DNA from: JALYTZ01 sp036559125
GTDB lineage: Bacteria; Vulcanimicrobiota; Vulcanimicrobiia; Vulcanimicrobiales; Vulcanimicrobiaceae
Direction of reading: 5' to 3'
NCBI GenBank assembly: GCA_036559125.1
Contig: DATBTT010000085.1
Location: 1 to 33,853, forward strand
DNA: 33,853 bases
Under the pieces are notes generated by a model. It was given only the letters and a program-made list of their open reading frames with translations. It was not told where the DNA came from and searched no databases. Every line of letters begins with the position of its first letter. Within the stretch, counting starts at the first letter, position 1. Both the position numbers and the translations under genes were made by a program. This document shows positions 1-7,266 of the stretch, in pieces.

Positions 1-774
1 ACCTTCGGCAAGGAAGGAGGCTTCAGCGGCTGTGAGATCCCCACAGGTACAGGAGCTAATGTTCTCGGTAAAGCCGAAGCCGGCTTCGCCGCAGAAACCA
101 CCGACGCCCGGAGTGTTATTTAGCCCGCAATACTTAATCGCCGCAGATCCTAAATTGGTGCCTGGTTCTGTGTGGCTGAAATAGCCTAGTGTGGCCATGT
201 CGTTTGCGCGCCAGCGGGCTACTTCTACTATGTCTTCGTCAAATGATAGTGGGGCTGCGCCATTTCCGGTTCCGTATTTTGCGCGATCGGCATTCAATTG
301 CGTTAGGGCTGCGAGTTCGTGGGCAGTCGGTTTTGTTAGATGGTATGCCGGTAGTGTGACCGCACCCGGCGGGAGCGTCGGAACAGGCGAGGGCGCGACG
401 ACGGGGGTGAGCGTCAGCAACTTGTGCAGCGTGACGTACCCGTTTGCGGCTATTTGAATGAACGGCGGCGCCGAGCCGGTATAGGCAATCGTGTAGGAGC
501 CGTCCGTCGCGGTGTTTGTTTGGGCGGCTATTCCCGAGAGCGTTCCACCAGCGAATGACGTACCGATGGCGACGGCAGCTCCGGCGAGCGGGGTGCCGGT
601 ATCCAAATCGGTGATGGTGCCCGATATGCTTTGTTTCTGCGGAGTGGAAGTTGGTCCGATCGGCGTTATGCCGTTTCCGGAGCCGCTGCCGCCGCCGCTG
701 CATGCGGCGACGGCTATCGAAACACAGAAAAGTGCGAGAAGCGATATAAGGCGCGTCTTGTTGTTTTGAAGCAT
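1..774 (-). CDS. CAP-domain lipoprotein with carboxypeptidase-regulatory-like domain (3' end cut by window)
   Basis: Open frame of 258 codons running off the left edge, so the C-terminus is missing. The ATG at 774 is preceded by a GTGAGG-type ribosome site. Residues 8-24 form a hydrophobic signal ending in a lipobox (AVAAC, Cys25), followed by a Ser/Gly linker, so the protein is probably a lipid-anchored surface protein. Residues about 48-120 (SGTITDLDTGTPLAGA..., DGSYTI, ANGYVTLHK) look like a carboxypeptidase regulatory-like beta-sandwich. After a Pro-rich linker, residues about 150 onward resemble a bacterial SCP/PR1 (CAP) domain: LNADRAKYG, then LSFDEDIVEVARWRANDMA and YFSHTEPG with the usual CAP His (H201). 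The part after about residue 205 is Cys-rich and incomplete. CAP proteins are secreted and of mostly unknown function; the substrate is not predictable. The domain calls are fairly firm from motifs, the role is not. Confidence 0.8.
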   Translation of the reverse strand, partial: MLQNNKTRLISLLALFCVSIAVAACSGGGSGSGNGITPIGPTSTPQKQSISGTITDLDTGTPLAGAAVAIGTSFAGGTLSGIAAQTNTATDGSYTIAYTGSAPPFIQIAANGYVTLHKLLTLTPVVAPSPVPTLPPGAVTLPAYHLTKPTAHELAALTQLNADRAKYGTGNGAAPLSFDEDIVEVARWRANDMATLGYFSHTEPGTNLGSAAIKYCGLNNTPGVGGFCGEAGFGFTENISSCTCGDLTAAEASFLAEG

Positions 775-849
775 GGCCCTCACCCGAATGCGATGATTTT
801 GTCTTTGATTCGGCTGCCCGTGGCGAAATCTTTAGTTAGCGTAAAGAAC

Positions 850-875
850 AAGCCCGGGTGTTAGTGCCCGGGCTT
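850..875 (-). terminator. Probable terminator of pepA
   Basis: Perfect 9-bp inverted repeat AAGCCCGGG / CCCGGGCTT with an 8-nt loop. Read on the minus strand it lies about 30 bp past the pepA stop and is followed by GTTCTTTAC, moderately U-rich. It sits between pepA and the lipoprotein gene and would insulate the two. Confidence 0.7.
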
Positions 876-891
876 CTCATTGATGGGTGCG

Positions 892-915
892 CCCTTCGAC
901 AGGCTCAGGGTGACG
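892..915 (+). repeat. 24-bp extragenic repeat, full copy
   Basis: CCCTTCGACAGG followed by CTCAGGGTGACG. Identical copies lie at 13373-13396 and 28656-28679, with one- or two-base variants at 7985-8008 and 8033-8056. CCCT/AGGG with GA/TC can form a weak hairpin. This copy overlaps the pepA 3' end and provides its TGA stop. Confidence 0.85.
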
Positions 916-2449
916 GGGTTGGGATGGGGACTTTTGTTGCGCCGTTGGTGTGGGGGACAGGGGTGCCGGCTAGGTGTTCGACCAGAGCTACGAAGGCGCG
1001 GACGGGGGTTCCGGTCGGGCCTTTGGCCTGCCAGGCGGACTCGCCGTCGAGGTAGGCGGTGCCGGCGATGTCGAGATGCAGCCATGGGGTGTCGCCGACG
1101 AAGGCTCTGAGAAACGCCGCCGCGGTGAGCGTTCCGGCGGGGCGTCCGCCCGAGTTCTTGAGATCGGCGATGTCGCTCTTCATCGCGGTGCTGTAGTCTT
1201 CGTAGAGCGGCATCTGCCAGTAGCGTTCCCCGGTCGGTTTCGCGGCCGCGAGAAAAACCTGCGCGAATTCGTCGTCATTGCTGACGGCGGCACTCGCTGC
1301 GTGTCCGAGCGCGATGACGCATGCCCCAGTTAGCGTTGCAGCGTCCACGATCTTGGTCGCGCCGAGCTTCTTCGCGTAACAGAGCCCGTCGCAAAGCACT
1401 AGGCGGCCTTCGGCGTCGGTATTGATGACTTCAACCGTCTTGCCGTTCATTGCCGTGAAGATGTCGCCGGGCTTGGTCGCTTTGTCGCCGGGCATGTTCT
1501 CGGTCGCGGGAACGATGCCGACGATGTTGAGTTTCGGTTTGAGCTTGCCGATCGCGCGCATTGCCGCGATCACGCCCGCGCCGCCGGACATGTCGTACTT
1601 CATTTCTTCCATGCGATCGGGCGGTTTGAGCGAAATGCCGCCGCTATCGAAGGTAATGCCCTTGCCGACGAGCGCGAGCAGTTCTTTGCTCGATGGGTCG
1701 CCCTTGTACGTCATCACGATAAACTTCGGCGGTTGCGCGCTGCCTTGCGCTACGGAAAGAAACGAACCCATGCCCTCTTTACGCGCGCGATCTTCGTCGA
1801 GCACGTCGATGTCGAGCCCGGCTTCGTTGGCAATTTTCGTCGCTTCGTTCGCGAGGTGCGTGGGCGTCATGTCATTGGCCGGCGTCACCGCTAGGCGCCG
1901 CGCGACATTTACCGATTCGCCGACCACGAGGCCGCGGTCGATGCCTTTTTGCAAGGCGCCCGCGTCGAGTCCGTCGACAACGATCGCGATCGTCTCCACC
2001 GTGTCGCTACGCTTTTCGGGTTCCTTTTGATACGTGGTGATGTCGAAACTTCCGGAGATCGCGCCTTCGGTTACGAACGACGCGGCCGAAATCTCGTTGC
2101 CTTTTGCCTGAGAAGGTAGCGCGAACGCGATGTCTTTGACGCCGCGGCGGCCGAGATACCGCACTGCGGCGCCGGCGTAACGCGCGAGCATGTGCGGTTC
2201 GAATTTGGCGCTCTCGCCGAGACCGATGACCAACACGCGCGCGTAACTTTTGGCGTGGGCGTGAACCAGGCTCAGTTCGCAGAGTTTACCTTTGATCTCA
2301 CCGCTCTTGAGGATATCGGCAATTGCCCCGCCGAGGTCGCCGTCGACGGCTTTTGCAGCCCCGTCGAGCGATCCGTCGGAGAAGACCGGAACGACGAGTG
2401 CTCCGGCACGCACCGAACCCGGCGCATCTTTTGCGATACGAACTTGCAT
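905..2449 (-). CDS. pepA: Leucyl aminopeptidase, M17 family (PepA)
   Basis: Cytosolic metallo-aminopeptidase that removes N-terminal residues from peptides, normally hexameric with two divalent metals per subunit. The length, 514 residues, is normal for the family. The M17 signature NTDAEGRLVL is present (about residues 343-352), as are the metal and catalytic residues in GKGITFDSGG (Lys263, Asp268), MKYDMSGG (Asp286) and Asp345/Glu347/Arg349. I start at the ATG at 2449 because AAAGG lies six bases upstream; an in-frame TTG two codons earlier abuts that site too closely. The last residues (IPTPSP) are a low-complexity tail encoded by sequence leading into the 24-bp repeat, which supplies the stop codon. 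It is transcribed divergently from purM, is monocistronic as far as visible, and is followed by a strong hairpin. Identification is secure. Confidence 0.96.
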   Translation of the reverse strand: MQVRIAKDAPGSVRAGALVVPVFSDGSLDGAAKAVDGDLGGAIADILKSGEIKGKLCELSLVHAHAKSYARVLVIGLGESAKFEPHMLARYAGAAVRYLGRRGVKDIAFALPSQAKGNEISAASFVTEGAISGSFDITTYQKEPEKRSDTVETIAIVVDGLDAGALQKGIDRGLVVGESVNVARRLAVTPANDMTPTHLANEATKIANEAGLDIDVLDEDRARKEGMGSFLSVAQGSAQPPKFIVMTYKGDPSSKELLALVGKGITFDSGGISLKPPDRMEEMKYDMSGGAGVIAAMRAIGKLKPKLNIVGIVPATENMPGDKATKPGDIFTAMNGKTVEVINTDAEGRLVLCDGLCYAKKLGATKIVDAATLTGACVIALGHAASAAVSNDDEFAQVFLAAAKPTGERYWQMPLYEDYSTAMKSDIADLKNSGGRPAGTLTAAAFLRAFVGDTPWLHLDIAGTAYLDGESAWQAKGPTGTPVRAFVALVEHLAGTPVPHTNGATKVPIPTPSP

Positions 2450-2463
2450 GGTCAACCTTTCGT

Positions 2464-2487
2464 CCCTCGAGACAGGCTCAGGATGGG
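2464..2487 (+). repeat. Degenerate copy of the 24-bp repeat in the pepA-purM intergenic region
   Basis: CCCTCGAGACAGG then CTCAGGATGGG aligns with the consensus with several changes, in the same + orientation. The rest of the 121-bp divergent region (2450-2570) must hold both promoters; I see no clear -35/-10 pair. It contains a short CCGCTATGGCGG hairpin near 2509. Confidence 0.5.
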
Positions 2488-2570
2488 CTGGGGTGAACTT
2501 GTATGGCCGCTATGGCGGAATATCTGTGTTGTATTCGACAAACCGGCGGCCCTGCGAAAAAGGCTTCATT

Positions 2571-3602
2571 ATGAGTACCCCGCGTTCGACCGACGCGTAC
2601 GCAGAAGCCGGCGTCGACATCGCGGCGGGTAACGAGGCCGTCGCCCGCTATAAGGACGTGACGCAAGGGTGGCGGCATCCCGGGCAGCTGGATGCGCTCG
2701 GCGGCTTCGGTGGGCTGTTCAAGGTGCCGGGTGAGGACGGGCGAGCCTTGGTGGCTTCCGCCGATGGGGTCGGCACGAAGATTCTTATCGCCGCCGAGAT
2801 GGAGCGGTACGATTCGGTCGGCGCCGATCTGGTGAACCACTGCGTGAACGATATTTTAGTCGTGAATGCGACGCCGCTTTTTTTCCTCGATTACCTGGCC
2901 GTCGGAAAACTGGATCCGCAGGTGGCGGCGCAAGTCGTCAAAGGGTGTTACGAAGCGTGTCGCGCGAACAATTGCGCGCTGCTCGGCGGCGAGACCGCCG
3001 AGATGCCCGGCCTCTATGCGCCGGGTCACTTCGATTTAGCCGGAACGATCGTCGGCATCGTGGACGTTAAAGACGTACCGGACGCGAGCAGCGTATGCGC
3101 CGGCGACGCGATCGTCGGTTTGCCGTCGGTCGGTTTGCACACCAACGGCTACACGCTCGCGCGCAAGCTGATTCCCGCGCACGAATGGTCGCAGCCCTTC
3201 GACGGACGCACGTTCGGCGACGCGTTGCTTGCCGAACATCCGTCATATTACAACGACGTGCGGGCGATGCAGAAAGCCGCCACGATCAAAACCATGGCGC
3301 ACATCACCGGCGGCGGTCTTCTCGAAAACGTGCCGCGTACGCTACCGCCGGATGCCAAGGCGGTATTCGAGCAATCTCGCTGGGCCATTCCGCCGCTGTT
3401 TGAGGAGTTGTGCTCGCGCGGAAAGCTCGAACATGCGGAGCGCTATCGCACCTTCAATATGGGCATCGGTTACACATTGATCGTACCGCTTGCCGAAGCG
3501 AACAAGGCCGTCGCCGCCGTGGCGGGCGCGAAAGTCATCGGCTGGATCGAAAACCGCCAAGGCAACGAACCGCAAGTCGTAGTGCACCCCGCGCGCGCTT
3601 GA
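2571..3602 (+). CDS. purM: Phosphoribosylformylglycinamidine cyclo-ligase (AIR synthetase)
   Basis: Fifth step of purine synthesis: ATP-dependent closure of FGAM to aminoimidazole ribonucleotide, in the cytosol. The length, 343 residues, matches the family. Motifs seen: ASADGVGTK (63-70, nucleotide/FGAM binding), a NHCVNDI...FFLDYLA block (89-110), LLGGETAEMPGLY (137-149) and a C-terminal NMGIGYTLIV. The open frame extends upstream to 2292 but that part overlaps pepA and carries no family sequence, so I use the ATG at 2571. The family usually starts close to the YAEAGVDI motif found here at residue 10. The stop is only 5 bp before the GNAT-PurN fusion gene, so the two are one transcript encoding neighbouring purine steps. 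Identification is secure. Confidence 0.97.
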   Translation: MSTPRSTDAYAEAGVDIAAGNEAVARYKDVTQGWRHPGQLDALGGFGGLFKVPGEDGRALVASADGVGTKILIAAEMERYDSVGADLVNHCVNDILVVNATPLFFLDYLAVGKLDPQVAAQVVKGCYEACRANNCALLGGETAEMPGLYAPGHFDLAGTIVGIVDVKDVPDASSVCAGDAIVGLPSVGLHTNGYTLARKLIPAHEWSQPFDGRTFGDALLAEHPSYYNDVRAMQKAATIKTMAHITGGGLLENVPRTLPPDAKAVFEQSRWAIPPLFEELCSRGKLEHAERYRTFNMGIGYTLIVPLAEANKAVAAVAGAKVIGWIENRQGNEPQVVVHPARA

Positions 3603-3607
3603 ACGAG

Positions 3608-4732
3608 ATGGTCAATCTGCTCGTCGACCTGGACGACGAGCGGTTCTCATTCGATGCGCTCGGACAGGCTCGACGCGCGATCGAAGCGGCGGAATTCCAG
3701 TACGAGCGCGGGCCCGCGAGCGATTCACTCTTGGCGTGGCTCGACGACGCGTTCGGCGGGACGTGGAGTTCGGAAGCCTTTGCGGGTAACAATGTTGTTG
3801 CAAAGGTCGGCAATACATACGCGGGCTTTGCAACCTACGCACCGCAGGGCTTGCGTTTTTCGTGGTTGCGCGGCTACGGCGCACGCGACGGTGTCGGGAT
3901 TTTCGGGCCCTTCGGCGTCGATCCGCAATTCCGAGGTTCGGCCATCGGTCCGAATCTGCTGATCGCGGCGCTCGCATCGTTGCGCGAAGCTGGGTACGCG
4001 CAGGCGCTCATTCCCGCCGTGGGCGAAGAAAAACTTGTCGAGTACTACGTCAAACGTTCCGGTGCGCGCGTCGTCGAACGTTTCGAGAAGGCGCAGTGGC
4101 AGCGGCGCAAGTGGCGCACGACGGTTTTTGCGTCGGGAAACGGCAGTAATTTTCAGGCGGTGCTGGATGCGGTCGCCTCCGGTCGACTACCGCTCGACGT
4201 GACGGCGTTGGTGACGAATAATGCGAGCGCGTACGCGATCGAGCGCGCGCGCGCGTCACACGTGCCGAGCATTTTGACGCTGCCGTGGAACCGTGCGAGC
4301 GTGACGCGAGCCGAGTACGACGCGCTCCTGCATGCGGAAGTCGTGCGTAGCGAACCGGACCTGGTGCTGCTGCTCGGATGGATGCATCTACTCGACGCCG
4401 GATTCGTCGCGCAATTTTCGGAGATGATCAACATTCATCCGGCGTTTCTGCCGTTGGACCAATCGCGCGATCGTGTTGGCGTGCCCGGTGGCGGCGATAT
4501 CGCGGCTTATCGAGGTGCGCGCGCGGTTCGCGACGCGCTGGCAGACGGCAGTTCCTGGATCGGCGCGAGTTCACATCAAGTAACGCTCGATGCCGATCGC
4601 GGCCCGGTGCTGGTTCGCAAGCCGCTCGCGGTGGTTCCAGGCGAAGAAGAAGCGTCGGTCATTGAGCGGCTGCATCCAATCGAGCACCGCGTCCTAACCG
4701 GGGGCATCATGCGATGGGTTTTCGAACGGTAG
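3608..4732 (+). CDS. purN: GNAT acetyltransferase-like domain fused to phosphoribosylglycinamide formyltransferase (PurN)
   Basis: Residues about 1-165 form a GNAT-like fold: the acetyl-CoA loop appears as VDPQFRGSAIGPNLLIAAL (about 104-122) and the tail has KLVEYYVKRSGARVVERFE. Residues about 170-374 are a GAR transformylase: FASGNGSNFQAVLDA (GxGSNxQA phosphate loop), LVLLLGWMHLL, and the catalytic NIHP (Asn275, His277) with Asp330 in VTLDADRGP standing at the E. coli Asp144 position. It should therefore transfer a formyl group from 10-formyl-THF to GAR, two steps before PurM. Stand-alone PurN is about 200 residues; here it begins about 170 residues in, so the fusion is real in frame, with no internal stop. 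The segment after HPAFLP is divergent (DQSRDRVGVPGGG instead of the usual PGxxAxxxA pattern). The GNAT substrate is unknown; it might be regulatory or decayed. Confidence 0.9.
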   Translation: MVNLLVDLDDERFSFDALGQARRAIEAAEFQYERGPASDSLLAWLDDAFGGTWSSEAFAGNNVVAKVGNTYAGFATYAPQGLRFSWLRGYGARDGVGIFGPFGVDPQFRGSAIGPNLLIAALASLREAGYAQALIPAVGEEKLVEYYVKRSGARVVERFEKAQWQRRKWRTTVFASGNGSNFQAVLDAVASGRLPLDVTALVTNNASAYAIERARASHVPSILTLPWNRASVTRAEYDALLHAEVVRSEPDLVLLLGWMHLLDAGFVAQFSEMINIHPAFLPLDQSRDRVGVPGGGDIAAYRGARAVRDALADGSSWIGASSHQVTLDADRGPVLVRKPLAVVPGEEEASVIERLHPIEHRVLTGGIMRWVFER

Positions 4733-4991
4733 TGCGTCATAATCGGGACTAGTTCCGAAGACTTTCGCTTTTAAGCTGTTCCCCAACCCCGCGTACCATG
4801 AGGCGGTATCAGGGAAGGCCATGCGTTAGCATTTTACTGCGAACACGAATGCCGTAACGAGAATCTCGGGAGAGCTGTGCGGGGGGCGAGATAATGAAGG
4901 TCCCGTCGTCATTGCTCCACAAAGTATTGCGATGGGGAAACTCCGTTAAGGATCGCTTTCCCCATACTTGCGCGAAAGATTGGGTGTCTTT
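4733..4991. other. AT-richer intergenic stretch with one hairpin
   Basis: No gene I can support. The base composition is visibly AT-richer than the flanks. A 9-bp perfect inverted repeat ATGGGGAAA (4932-4940) / TTTCCCCAT (4957-4965), loop 16 nt, is extended by AAGT/ACTT after a bulge. It ends 27 bp before the micropeptide start and could be a leader structure. A 62-codon minus-strand frame here looks random. Confidence 0.4.
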
Positions 4992-5078
4992 ATGCAATCC
5001 AGGTTATTATGTTTGTGCCTAATTGCAGGAATTGCGACCGCCGCCGCGGGCTGCGGTTCTTCGAATATTCTGAAGTAG
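4992..5078 (+). CDS. 28-residue lipoprotein-like micropeptide
   Basis: Short frame starting with ATG at 4992 and ending at TAG 5076-5078. It encodes a hydrophobic stretch (LLCLCLIAGIATA) ending in a textbook lipobox, AAAGC, with Cys21, then only seven polar residues (GSSNILK). If made it would be exported and lipidated like an entericidin-type peptide. It ends 8 bp before the next secreted protein and the two are likely co-transcribed. The ribosome site is poor. The alternatives are a chance frame or the remnant of a larger lipoprotein. It is too short for statistics, but the lipobox is exactly placed. Confidence 0.4.
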   Translation: MQSRLLCLCLIAGIATAAAGCGSSNILK

Positions 5079-5086
5079 GCTTGCAT

Positions 5087-5551
5087 ATGAAATTCAAGGC
5101 GATATATATACTGTGTGCTGCAGTATTCTTGCCTCTCGCAGTATCGGCAAGACCAACTACTGCGCTAAAATTGCCCACGACGGACGCGCAATGCTTAAAA
5201 TCGCCGGCTCGACTTGGGTCTGATAATCTTCCACCCTCCTCTGAAACCAGAGCGACAACCATTATCGATATCACAGCCTATGTCAATGATGATGAAACGC
5301 CGCTCGTCTGGGTGTATCGGACATACTCAAACCAATTGTGGGTACAGGCAAACTTCGGGAACACTTCGGGTCTACAATCTGCATTGGTTCCGCATCAGTA
5401 TCAGTTGCTGACCAGAGATCATCGGTCTTATGACCGAGCGGGAATTCCGACTCGTCTATCGTCTTCGCAACTTTTATTGCTGAAGAATTCGTTAGTACGA
5501 CACGGGGCCCGCTTACAGCGTTGCTTCAGTGAGAAGTACACTACGTTCTGA
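5087..5551 (+). CDS. Small secreted protein of unknown function
   Basis: 154 residues from the ATG at 5087. This start is chosen because it places a clean Sec signal peptide (KFKAIYILCAAVFLPLAVSA, cleavage near residue 22) at the N-terminus; the frame is open upstream to 5009 but that part overlaps the micropeptide. The mature part carries two Cys (in DAQCLKSPA and LQRCFSEK) that could form a disulfide, a central IIDITAYVNDDETPLVWVYRTY segment that looks beta-stranded, and no motif I recognise. Codon choice is less GC-biased than in the neighbours (ATA, TTA, AGA codons), in keeping with recent acquisition or weak selection. A hairpin follows the stop. No function can be proposed. Confidence 0.65.
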   Translation: MKFKAIYILCAAVFLPLAVSARPTTALKLPTTDAQCLKSPARLGSDNLPPSSETRATTIIDITAYVNDDETPLVWVYRTYSNQLWVQANFGNTSGLQSALVPHQYQLLTRDHRSYDRAGIPTRLSSSQLLLLKNSLVRHGARLQRCFSEKYTTF

Positions 5552-5568
5552 GATCCCGCGTTTACGAA

Positions 5569-5586
5569 ACCCGTCACTTGGCGGGT
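5569..5586 (+). terminator. Possible terminator after the small secreted protein
   Basis: ACCCG (5569-5573) and CGGGT (5582-5586) with an 8-nt loop, followed by CTTGCTTCTT. It starts 17 bp after the stop codon. The stem is short, so confidence is moderate. Confidence 0.45.
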
Positions 5587-5866
5587 CTTGCTTCTTAGCT
5601 GGCTCCAACGATTGACACAGTTCGTCCGCCGTTGATCAAAGTGATCAATCCGGTCGTCAATTTGGACGAGACGGTTCTCGCTCGGGTGCGGGCTAGTGCG
5701 GCGCCTGCGTGTTCGCGAAGCCCTGGCCGTCAGACCCCGGATAGACGCGAGCTCGCGCGAAGTAGGGTTTTGGTAACGACTGCGGTCTGGGTGCTCGATT
5801 CGCAAACTGCTCGCGGTCGCCCAGGCGGAGTTCATTGCCGAGTGTCGCGTATTGTCGCGCGACGAA
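5587..5866. other. 280-bp gap, possibly a decayed coding region
   Basis: No intact gene. On the + strand, one frame reads IKVINPVVNLDETVLARVRASAA (about 5635-5703), then plausible protein-like sequence continues only in another frame (LRVREALAVRPRIDASSREVGFW, ended by TAA), and later LLAVAQAEFIAECRVLSRDELACP up to the TAG at 5879-5881. This pattern would fit a frameshifted remnant, but no family is recognisable. Confidence 0.25.
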
Positions 5867-6556
5867 CTAGCTTGCCCCTAGGAATGGCTTGAGGAACGCG
5901 ATGACGCGAGACCACGAGCTTTCTGCGGCATCCGCGGCGTACGATGCGCGCGTGCTGTCAGCGAAGCCGTGACCGGCGCCGATGTAGATTCTAAAATCGT
6001 GAGGTACCGGTAGCTGCGAACGGAACGCATCGACGGTTTCCGCCGGGATGCCGTGGTCGTCGGCTCCGTAGCTTGCGACGATCGGTATGTCGGCGACTTT
6101 GGGACTGGCCTTGTCAAGCGCGCCGTACCAAACGGCCGCCGCGCTGAACGTTGAAGCGTTACCGCTCGTCCGGCGAAGCGCCACGACGCCGCCCATGCAG
6201 AAGCCCGCGATCGCGATGTTTCCGCTTGCGAATCGTTCGCGCAGGTACGCGACCGATGCGGCGATGTCGGCACTAACCCCGTCCGAAGTCAATTTCTGCG
6301 CAAATGGAACGAAGATACGGTGATCGGTCGAACCGCTACCTTTCGGCGCGTTGAAGCGCGCGTAGAGATCGGGGACGATTGCGGCAATACCGTTCTCCGC
6401 GAAGCGTTTCGCGGCAAGCCGCATGGCTTCATCGACGCCCCATACATGCATTGCGATCACCACCGAGGGCGTCGTCGCAGAAGTGTCGTCGGGCATCGCG
6501 AGATACGCGCGCATCGGGGATTCGTCGCGTTCCAAACTCAGCCATCGATCGATCAT
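5867..6556 (-). CDS. Dienelactone hydrolase family protein
   Basis: 229-residue alpha/beta hydrolase of the DLH family; characterised members open cyclic dienelactones in chloroaromatic breakdown, but many act on other esters or lactones. The nucleophile elbow has Cys rather than Ser: IAGFCMGG (Cys120). The remaining triad members are visible as Asp166/Asp167 in SYGADDHGIP and His196 in GAGHGFAD, at spacings typical for DLH. The N-terminus lacks a signal, so it is cytosolic. The usual oxyanion region is MHVWGVDEAMRLAAKRFAENG. It stands alone on the minus strand, convergent with the secreted-protein gene. The ribosome site is weak; the ATG at 6556 fits the family N-terminus. The family is certain, the substrate unknown. 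Confidence 0.92.
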   Translation of the reverse strand: MIDRWLSLERDESPMRAYLAMPDDTSATTPSVVIAMHVWGVDEAMRLAAKRFAENGIAAIVPDLYARFNAPKGSGSTDHRIFVPFAQKLTSDGVSADIAASVAYLRERFASGNIAIAGFCMGGVVALRRTSGNASTFSAAAVWYGALDKASPKVADIPIVASYGADDHGIPAETVDAFRSQLPVPHDFRIYIGAGHGFADSTRASYAADAAESSWSRVIAFLKPFLGAS

Positions 6557-6604
6557 AAACGAAACGTACCAAAGATTCGCGAGACCGACCTCGCACTATT
6601 GTAA

Positions 6605-6668
6605 TTGAATAAATCGTTGTTTTGTGCTATGGTAGGCGCGGACAGCCGCGTTCGCGCGCTGTTTTTTT
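6605..6668 (+). promoter_or_regulatory. Promoter-like pair followed at once by an intrinsic terminator
   Basis: TTGAAT (6605-6610), a 17-bp spacer, then TATGGT (6628-6633), and about 10 bp later the inverted repeat ACAGC/GCTGT (6642-6646 / 6658-6662), with an inner CGCG pairing, followed by a run of seven T. All are on the + strand, in the 126-bp gap between two minus-strand genes. There is no + strand gene for it to serve; it may be a very short RNA or a block to antisense transcription. Confidence 0.45.
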
Positions 6669-6682
6669 GTTGCCGATACAAG

Positions 6683-7132
6683 TCAGGGGCGCCACGCATC
6701 GATCACGGCGCGTGCCAGACCCACGGCATCGGGAGCCTCATTCGCGGATGTATCTTCTGTCCATTGAGCGGTCCCTAGCTGCACCGAACCGTCGGTACCA
6801 ACTCGTTCGAATTGCAACCGAATCGTGATGCGATCGCAACACTGCACTGGCATTAACCGCCATCTCTCTAAGGCGAGCACGGTCGCTGCTTTTGCGACGG
6901 CGAGCAAGCGCGAGTCGGCGAGATGTGAGACCGTTGGCGCAGCCGACGTGCGAGCCAATCCGCCGGAGGTTAGTTCGTAGCGACGATAGATTCCACCGAA
7001 ACCGCCGCTTCGCGTCACGACTGCGCGCCATGACCCTGCCTTGGTCTGCAGCTCGAGCCCATTGCTCGCGGCGGAGGCTGTCGTTCCGGCGCATACGAGC
7101 GCGGCGAGAAGTAATAGGGCAGCTGTCTTCAT
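6683..7132 (-). CDS. Secreted protein of unknown function
   Basis: 149 residues from the ATG at 7132, which follows AGCAGGAT as ribosome site. The N-terminus is a clear Sec signal peptide (KTAALLLLAALVCAGTTASA, cleavage after about residue 21). The mature protein begins with LELQTKAGSWRAVVTRSGGFGG and reads as a mostly beta protein with a vicinal Cys pair (PVQCCDRITIRLQF), a feature that could bind metal or form a disulfide. It ends in AWRP. I do not recognise a family. It is placed between the ferritin-like protein gene and the hydrolase with its own spacing of more than 100 bp on either side, so it is probably monocistronic. Confidence 0.75.
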   Translation of the reverse strand: MKTAALLLLAALVCAGTTASAASNGLELQTKAGSWRAVVTRSGGFGGIYRRYELTSGGLARTSAAPTVSHLADSRLLAVAKAATVLALERWRLMPVQCCDRITIRLQFERVGTDGSVQLGTAQWTEDTSANEAPDAVGLARAVIDAWRP

Positions 7133-7205
7133 ATCCTGCTCGGCATCAGTCGACGTCGTTGACTGCTTCAGCTATGGGCTCGCGCCTCCGATGCGTACAT
7201 TCAGG

Positions 7206-7260
7206 GCTTGGCGTTTTGTTCTTTCATCGGCTGACAAACGTTAAGGCGACATCGCCAAGC
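7206..7260 (-). terminator. Long-loop inverted repeat downstream of the ferritin-like gene
   Basis: GCTTGGCG (7206-7213) and CGCCAAGC (7253-7260), an 8-bp perfect stem with a 39-nt loop, beginning 6 bp past the stop at 7267. The loop is long for an intrinsic terminator and no U-tract follows on the minus strand, so it may be an RNA 3' structure. Confidence 0.3.
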
Positions 7261-7266
7261 GTGTGC

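Noticed and set aside
850..875. Attachment site or recombination core
   Set aside because: A terminator past pepA explains the hairpin; there is no integrase or matching second site.
2292..2570. 93-residue N-terminal extension of purM
   Set aside because: It lies antisense to the pepA 5' end and the promoter region; the family begins at the ATG at 2571.
4809..4997. 62-codon minus-strand frame in the AT-richer gap
   Set aside because: No ribosome site, no recognisable motif, and it overlaps the better-supported micropeptide start. Composition alone does not support it.
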